Part shown: piece after piece, positions 61,280-64,000 of the stretch
Layout of the letters: each line of letters opens with the position of its first letter
Position numbering within the stretch: position 1 is the stretch's first letter
Source: Sphingobium sp. SCG-1
GTDB lineage: Bacteria > Pseudomonadota > Alphaproteobacteria > Sphingomonadales > Sphingomonadaceae
NCBI RefSeq assembly: GCF_002953135.1
Contig: NZ_CP026372.1
Span: 2,108,001 to 2,172,000, forward strand
DNA length: 64,000 nt
Reading direction: 5' to 3'
Position numbers and translations under genes: made by a program
The notes under the pieces: generated by a model
What the model was told of the DNA's origin: nothing
The model's database searches: none
What the model saw: only the letters and a program-made list of their open reading frames with translations

Positions 61280-62052
61280 GAAAAGCTCTCCAATTGCGCA
61301 GCAAACGCCGCCAGCCTGTCATGCGCATTACCACGCAGAACGACGTCGCCAACCACAATCAACGCCGGGCTTTTTACATTTTCACGCGCGACCATTCCGC
61401 CCAAGTCGGCCAGAATCGTGCGAATGGCGCGGCTGTCGTGGCGCGTACCCTTCTCCAGAACAGCCACCGGCGTTCCGGGGGAGACGCCATCCGCCATCAG
61501 CTTGTCGGCGATATCGTTCGCGGTTGCGACGCCCATGTAGATCACCAGTGTCCGGCCTACGCCCGCCAGCCCTGACCAATCCTGATCGGTGAGGCCTTTG
61601 CACTGGCCCGCTACGAAGGTGACGGCGCTGGACGCGTCGCGGTGAGTGAGGGGGATCTGTGCTTCGGCAGCGCAGCCGATCGCGGCGCTGATACCGGGGA
61701 CGATCTCGACCGGAATGCCTGCTGCGCGGCAGTCCTCCGCCTCTTCGCCACCGCGTCCGAAGATGAAGGGGTCGCCACCTTTCAACCGCACGACATCGTG
61801 GCCGGCGCGGGCTTCCGCGATCAACAGCGCGTTGATCTGATCCTGCGGCATCGAGTGGCGGCTACGGCTCTTCGCAACGGAAACGAGCCGTGCGTCCGGA
61901 CGTGCCATCGCCAGGATCGCGTCGTCCACCAGGCCGTCGTGCACGATCAATGACGCTTTTCCGATCAAGCGCGCCGCGCGCAGAGTCAGCAGATCGGGAT
62001 CGCCGGGGCCGGCGCCAACCAGATAAACCGTTCCAGGATTGAGTGCTTCCAT
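61276..62052 (-). CDS. cobA: Uroporphyrinogen-III C-methyltransferase
   Basis: 258 residues; methylates uroporphyrinogen III at C2 and C7 with SAM to precorrin-2, leading to sirohaem. Signature VYLVGAGPGDPDLLTLRAARL (start of domain 1), the GGDPFIFGRGGEEAE motif and PVEIVPGISAAIGCAAEAQIPLTHRD. It lacks the CysG dehydrogenase/chelatase part, so those steps are elsewhere. First gene of the cys operon. Confidence 0.94.
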   Translation of the reverse strand: MEALNPGTVYLVGAGPGDPDLLTLRAARLIGKASLIVHDGLVDDAILAMARPDARLVSVAKSRSRHSMPQDQINALLIAEARAGHDVVRLKGGDPFIFGRGGEEAEDCRAAGIPVEIVPGISAAIGCAAEAQIPLTHRDASSAVTFVAGQCKGLTDQDWSGLAGVGRTLVIYMGVATANDIADKLMADGVSPGTPVAVLEKGTRHDSRAIRTILADLGGMVARENVKSPALIVVGDVVLRGNAHDRLAAFAAQLESFS

Positions 62053-62082
62053 GACGAGCAGATGGCGACTGCCCCGGAATAT

Positions 62083-62103
62083 CGCAACCTATAATGGATT
62101 GCG
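62083..62103. promoter_or_regulatory. Inverted repeat CGCAA-N11-TTGCG before cobA
   Basis: CGCAACC-TATAATG-GATTGCG: arms of 7 bases matching at 6, spacing 7, between the astD stop and the cobA start (31-51 bases upstream of the cobA ATG). The T-N11-A-type layout suits a LysR-class operator. Regulator unknown. Confidence 0.4.
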
Positions 62104-62137
62104 CGGTCGGTAGGAAAACTTTGGGGCCGCCCTTACG

Positions 62138-63571
62138 TCAGTCGCCCATCGCGGCGACGTCTACTTCCTTGACGCCGACGCCCATGGTCGCCCGCGGCTG
62201 TTCGGATTCCGAAGATACCACCGGATAGGCGCAATAGTCGGCCGCGTAATAGGCGCTGGCGCGGTGATTGCCGGACAGCCCTACGCCACCGAAGGGGGCA
62301 GCGGAGGATGCGCCATTCGTCGGCCGGTTCCAATTGACGATGCCAGCGCGGATATTGGCCCAGAACTGGTCATATTGCTCGGGCGATCCGCCGATCAGCG
62401 ATGCAGAGAGGCCGTAGCGGGTGTTGTTCGCTTCGGCGATCGCGCTCTCGAAATCAGGCACTCGCACCACCTGCAACAGCGGCCCGAACAGCTCTATGTC
62501 GGGTCGTTCGCTCATCTCCGTCACGTCGATGATTGCGGGTGACACGAAGGGTAGATCCTGATGCGGACGGACCATATGCTTGATTGGCCGTCCACCATTG
62601 CTCATCAGGATCAGGAAGCTGTCGGTCAGGCCATCCGCCGCATGATTGTCGATCACCGGTCCCATATACGGCGCGGGATCGGCGTGTGGATGATCGACGA
62701 TCAGGCGATCGGCCAGTTTCTTCACTTCCTTCAGAAGCTCAGGCGCAAGGCTGTCACGCACGATCAGCCGCTTGGCGGCGGTGCAGCGCTGGCCCGCAGA
62801 CAGGAACGCGGACTGCGCGACGAGCACGGCGGCGCTGGCGATGTCGGGCGTGTCCCACACGATAATTGGGTTGTTCCCGCCCATCTCGAGCGCCAGTATC
62901 TTGTCCGGCTGCCCCGCAAACGCCTTGTTGATCGCGATGCCGGTGGAGGCAGAGCCGGTGAAAAGGATACCGTTCACGTCGGGATGCGCTGTCAGCGCCC
63001 TGCCTTCTTCCGGCCCGCCGACGATCAGGCGCACCAAACCCTCCGGCACACCCGCCTGATGATAGAGATCCACCAGCATCGCGCCGACCGCGGGCGTTTT
63101 CTCCGAAGGCTTGAACACCACCGCGTTGCCCGCGATCAACGCAGGGACGATATGGCCATTAGGTAAATGCGCAGGAAAATTATAGGGGCCAAGCACCGCC
63201 ATCACGCCATGCGGCTTGTGCCGAACGGCCTGTTTCATGCCCATCGCGCCTTCCAGCCGCTTCATGCCGGTGCGTTCGGAATAGGCGGCGATCGAGATAT
63301 CGACTTTGCCGATCACGGCCGCGACTTCGGTCTTGGCGTCCCACAGCGGTTTGCCCGTTTCCCGTGCGATCAAGTCGGTTAGCGCGTCTTCTTTGGCCCG
63401 CACGGCGTTGGCGAAGCGGCGCATCGTTTCGATGCGGATCGCAAGAGGCTTTGCCGCCCACAGGGGCCAAGCTTCCCGAGCGCGCGCCACTTCGGCGGAC
63501 ACGTCGCTAAGGGGCTGCTCCCACAAATGGGCGCCAGTGGCAGGTTCGATGGAAATCAGGGTTGATGACAT
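62138..63571 (-). CDS. astD: Succinylglutamate-semialdehyde dehydrogenase
   Basis: 477 residues; fourth AST enzyme, oxidising N-succinylglutamate semialdehyde with NAD. ALDH motifs: VLGPYNFPAHLPNGHIVPAL, FTGSASTG, ALEMGGNNPIIVW (catalytic Glu) and SAFLSAGQRCTAAKR (catalytic Cys), plus WNRPTNGASSAAPFGGVGLSGN. The ATG at 63571 is preferred to one 63 bases upstream. It stands apart from astA-astB (60 kb away) on the opposite strand. Divergent from the hydrolase. Confidence 0.94.
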   Translation of the reverse strand: MSSTLISIEPATGAHLWEQPLSDVSAEVARAREAWPLWAAKPLAIRIETMRRFANAVRAKEDALTDLIARETGKPLWDAKTEVAAVIGKVDISIAAYSERTGMKRLEGAMGMKQAVRHKPHGVMAVLGPYNFPAHLPNGHIVPALIAGNAVVFKPSEKTPAVGAMLVDLYHQAGVPEGLVRLIVGGPEEGRALTAHPDVNGILFTGSASTGIAINKAFAGQPDKILALEMGGNNPIIVWDTPDIASAAVLVAQSAFLSAGQRCTAAKRLIVRDSLAPELLKEVKKLADRLIVDHPHADPAPYMGPVIDNHAADGLTDSFLILMSNGGRPIKHMVRPHQDLPFVSPAIIDVTEMSERPDIELFGPLLQVVRVPDFESAIAEANNTRYGLSASLIGGSPEQYDQFWANIRAGIVNWNRPTNGASSAAPFGGVGLSGNHRASAYYAADYCAYPVVSSESEQPRATMGVGVKEVDVAAMGD

Positions 63572-63731
63572 GACAAGGATATGGCCCAAACGCATGTTGG
63601 ATAAAAGGGGTGCAGCGTGGGCATGGCTAACCACGGCTTAACGCAGGCAGAACGATAACACGGCAGTCATTCGCAGGTTGCGATAGGCGGCGCATGAAGC
63701 GATAGAGGGTACGCAGCGCGGAGGGTTGAGC

Positions 63732-64000
63732 GTGTCAGGGTATCGCGACGGTTTCTGGTGGTCGAACGACGGACTGCGGCTGCATTATCGGGATTATTCC
63801 GGGGACGGGGATGACCGGCCTGCATTGTTGTGCCTGCCCGGATTGACGCGAAATGCCCGCGATTTCGAGCCGCTTGCCGGTCGCCTTGCGGGGCAGTGGC
63901 GGCTGATTTGTCCGGATTTGCGGGGGCGTGCCGAAAGCGCCTATGCGAAAGATCCGATGAGCTATGTGCCCCTCATGTACTTGCATGATCTTGAGCGATT
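63732..64000 (+). CDS. Alpha/beta hydrolase, N-terminal part (right-edge partial)
   Basis: A GTG at 63732 opens a frame of 89 residues to the edge. It begins SGYRDGFWWSNDGLRLHYRDYSG (a cap), then LLCLPGLTRNARDFEPLA, with the CLPGLTRN oxyanion-loop pattern of alpha/beta hydrolases, followed by RLICPDLRGRAESAYA. The nucleophile region is outside the window. Substrate unknown. Confidence 0.82.
   Translation, partial: MSGYRDGFWWSNDGLRLHYRDYSGDGDDRPALLCLPGLTRNARDFEPLAGRLAGQWRLICPDLRGRAESAYAKDPMSYVPLMYLHDLER

Noticed and set aside
1..64000. tRNA, rRNA, CRISPR, phage or transposase genes
   Set aside because: I looked for cloverleaf-like stretches, spaced repeats and integrase/transposase motifs and saw none convincing; a tRNA scan and IS search would be decisive.

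Overview
The window reads as a chromosomal, housekeeping-rich segment of an alphaproteobacterium of the Sphingomonadales. I infer this from high GC, the lineage-typical families (DUF6356, UPF0262, DUF1465, DUF2849, DUF934, YdcH/DUF465), an alphaproteobacterial-type DksA that has lost most zinc cysteines, a bacillus-type Fe-S PurF and a B. subtilis-like two-subunit glycine decarboxylase. I see no phage, integrase, transposase, CRISPR array, rRNA or tRNA; the only repeat-type element is a ~100 bp palindrome after ettA.

Layout. 0-2 kb: end of an arginine succinyltransferase operon (astA partial, astB); astD lies alone at 62-63.6 kb. 2-10 kb: small membrane proteins, a GST, corA, a tail-anchored PilZ protein, recG, a PhoX-type lipoprotein, a 46-residue Arg-rich mini-protein and an SDR behind purF. 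11.8-16.7 kb: the cytochrome c maturation operon ccmCDEFGHI. 16.8-26.3 kb: kup, then a minus-strand branched-chain amino acid block (leuA with a leucine-codon leader, yceI, ilvC, ilvN, an unknown coupled gene, ilvB, miaA). 26.3-31.4 kb: serB, a potassium channel, surE-serS and a Ser/Gly-rich surface-type protein. 31.8-41.5 kb: dksA, a PilZ protein, two divergent YdcH genes, an RcdA-like gene, tamA-tamB and dgt. 41.5-46.3 kb: a tandem glycine riboswitch controlling gcvT-gcvH-gcvPA-gcvPB. 46.4-54 kb: small exported proteins, two M28 peptidases flanking ettA, a metallophosphatase and a coupled muramidase-like/cdd/dcd group. 54.7-58 kb: UPF0262, dnaB, an L,D-transpeptidase and a BLUF photoreceptor. 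58-62 kb: assimilatory sulfur operon cobA-DUF2849-cysI-DUF934-cysH. The right edge cuts an alpha/beta hydrolase.

How the genes work together. cobA makes the sirohaem precursor used by CysI, and CysH makes the sulfite that CysI reduces. ilvB/ilvN/ilvC feed leuA. The Ccm proteins mature c-type cytochromes. TamA/TamB move proteins or lipids to the outer membrane. The Gcv proteins cleave glycine when the upstream riboswitch senses it.

The least conventional items are the leucine leader with a terminator overlapping its stop codon and a second long-range pairing, the unknown gene wedged and translationally coupled between ilvB and ilvN, the GH25-like protein lacking its catalytic acids, the heptad-repeat mini-lipoprotein, the Arg-doublet mini-protein, a cluster of DnaA-box-like 9-mers before dnaB, and miaA/serB start codons that overlap on opposite strands. 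No wholly new multi-gene system was evident.
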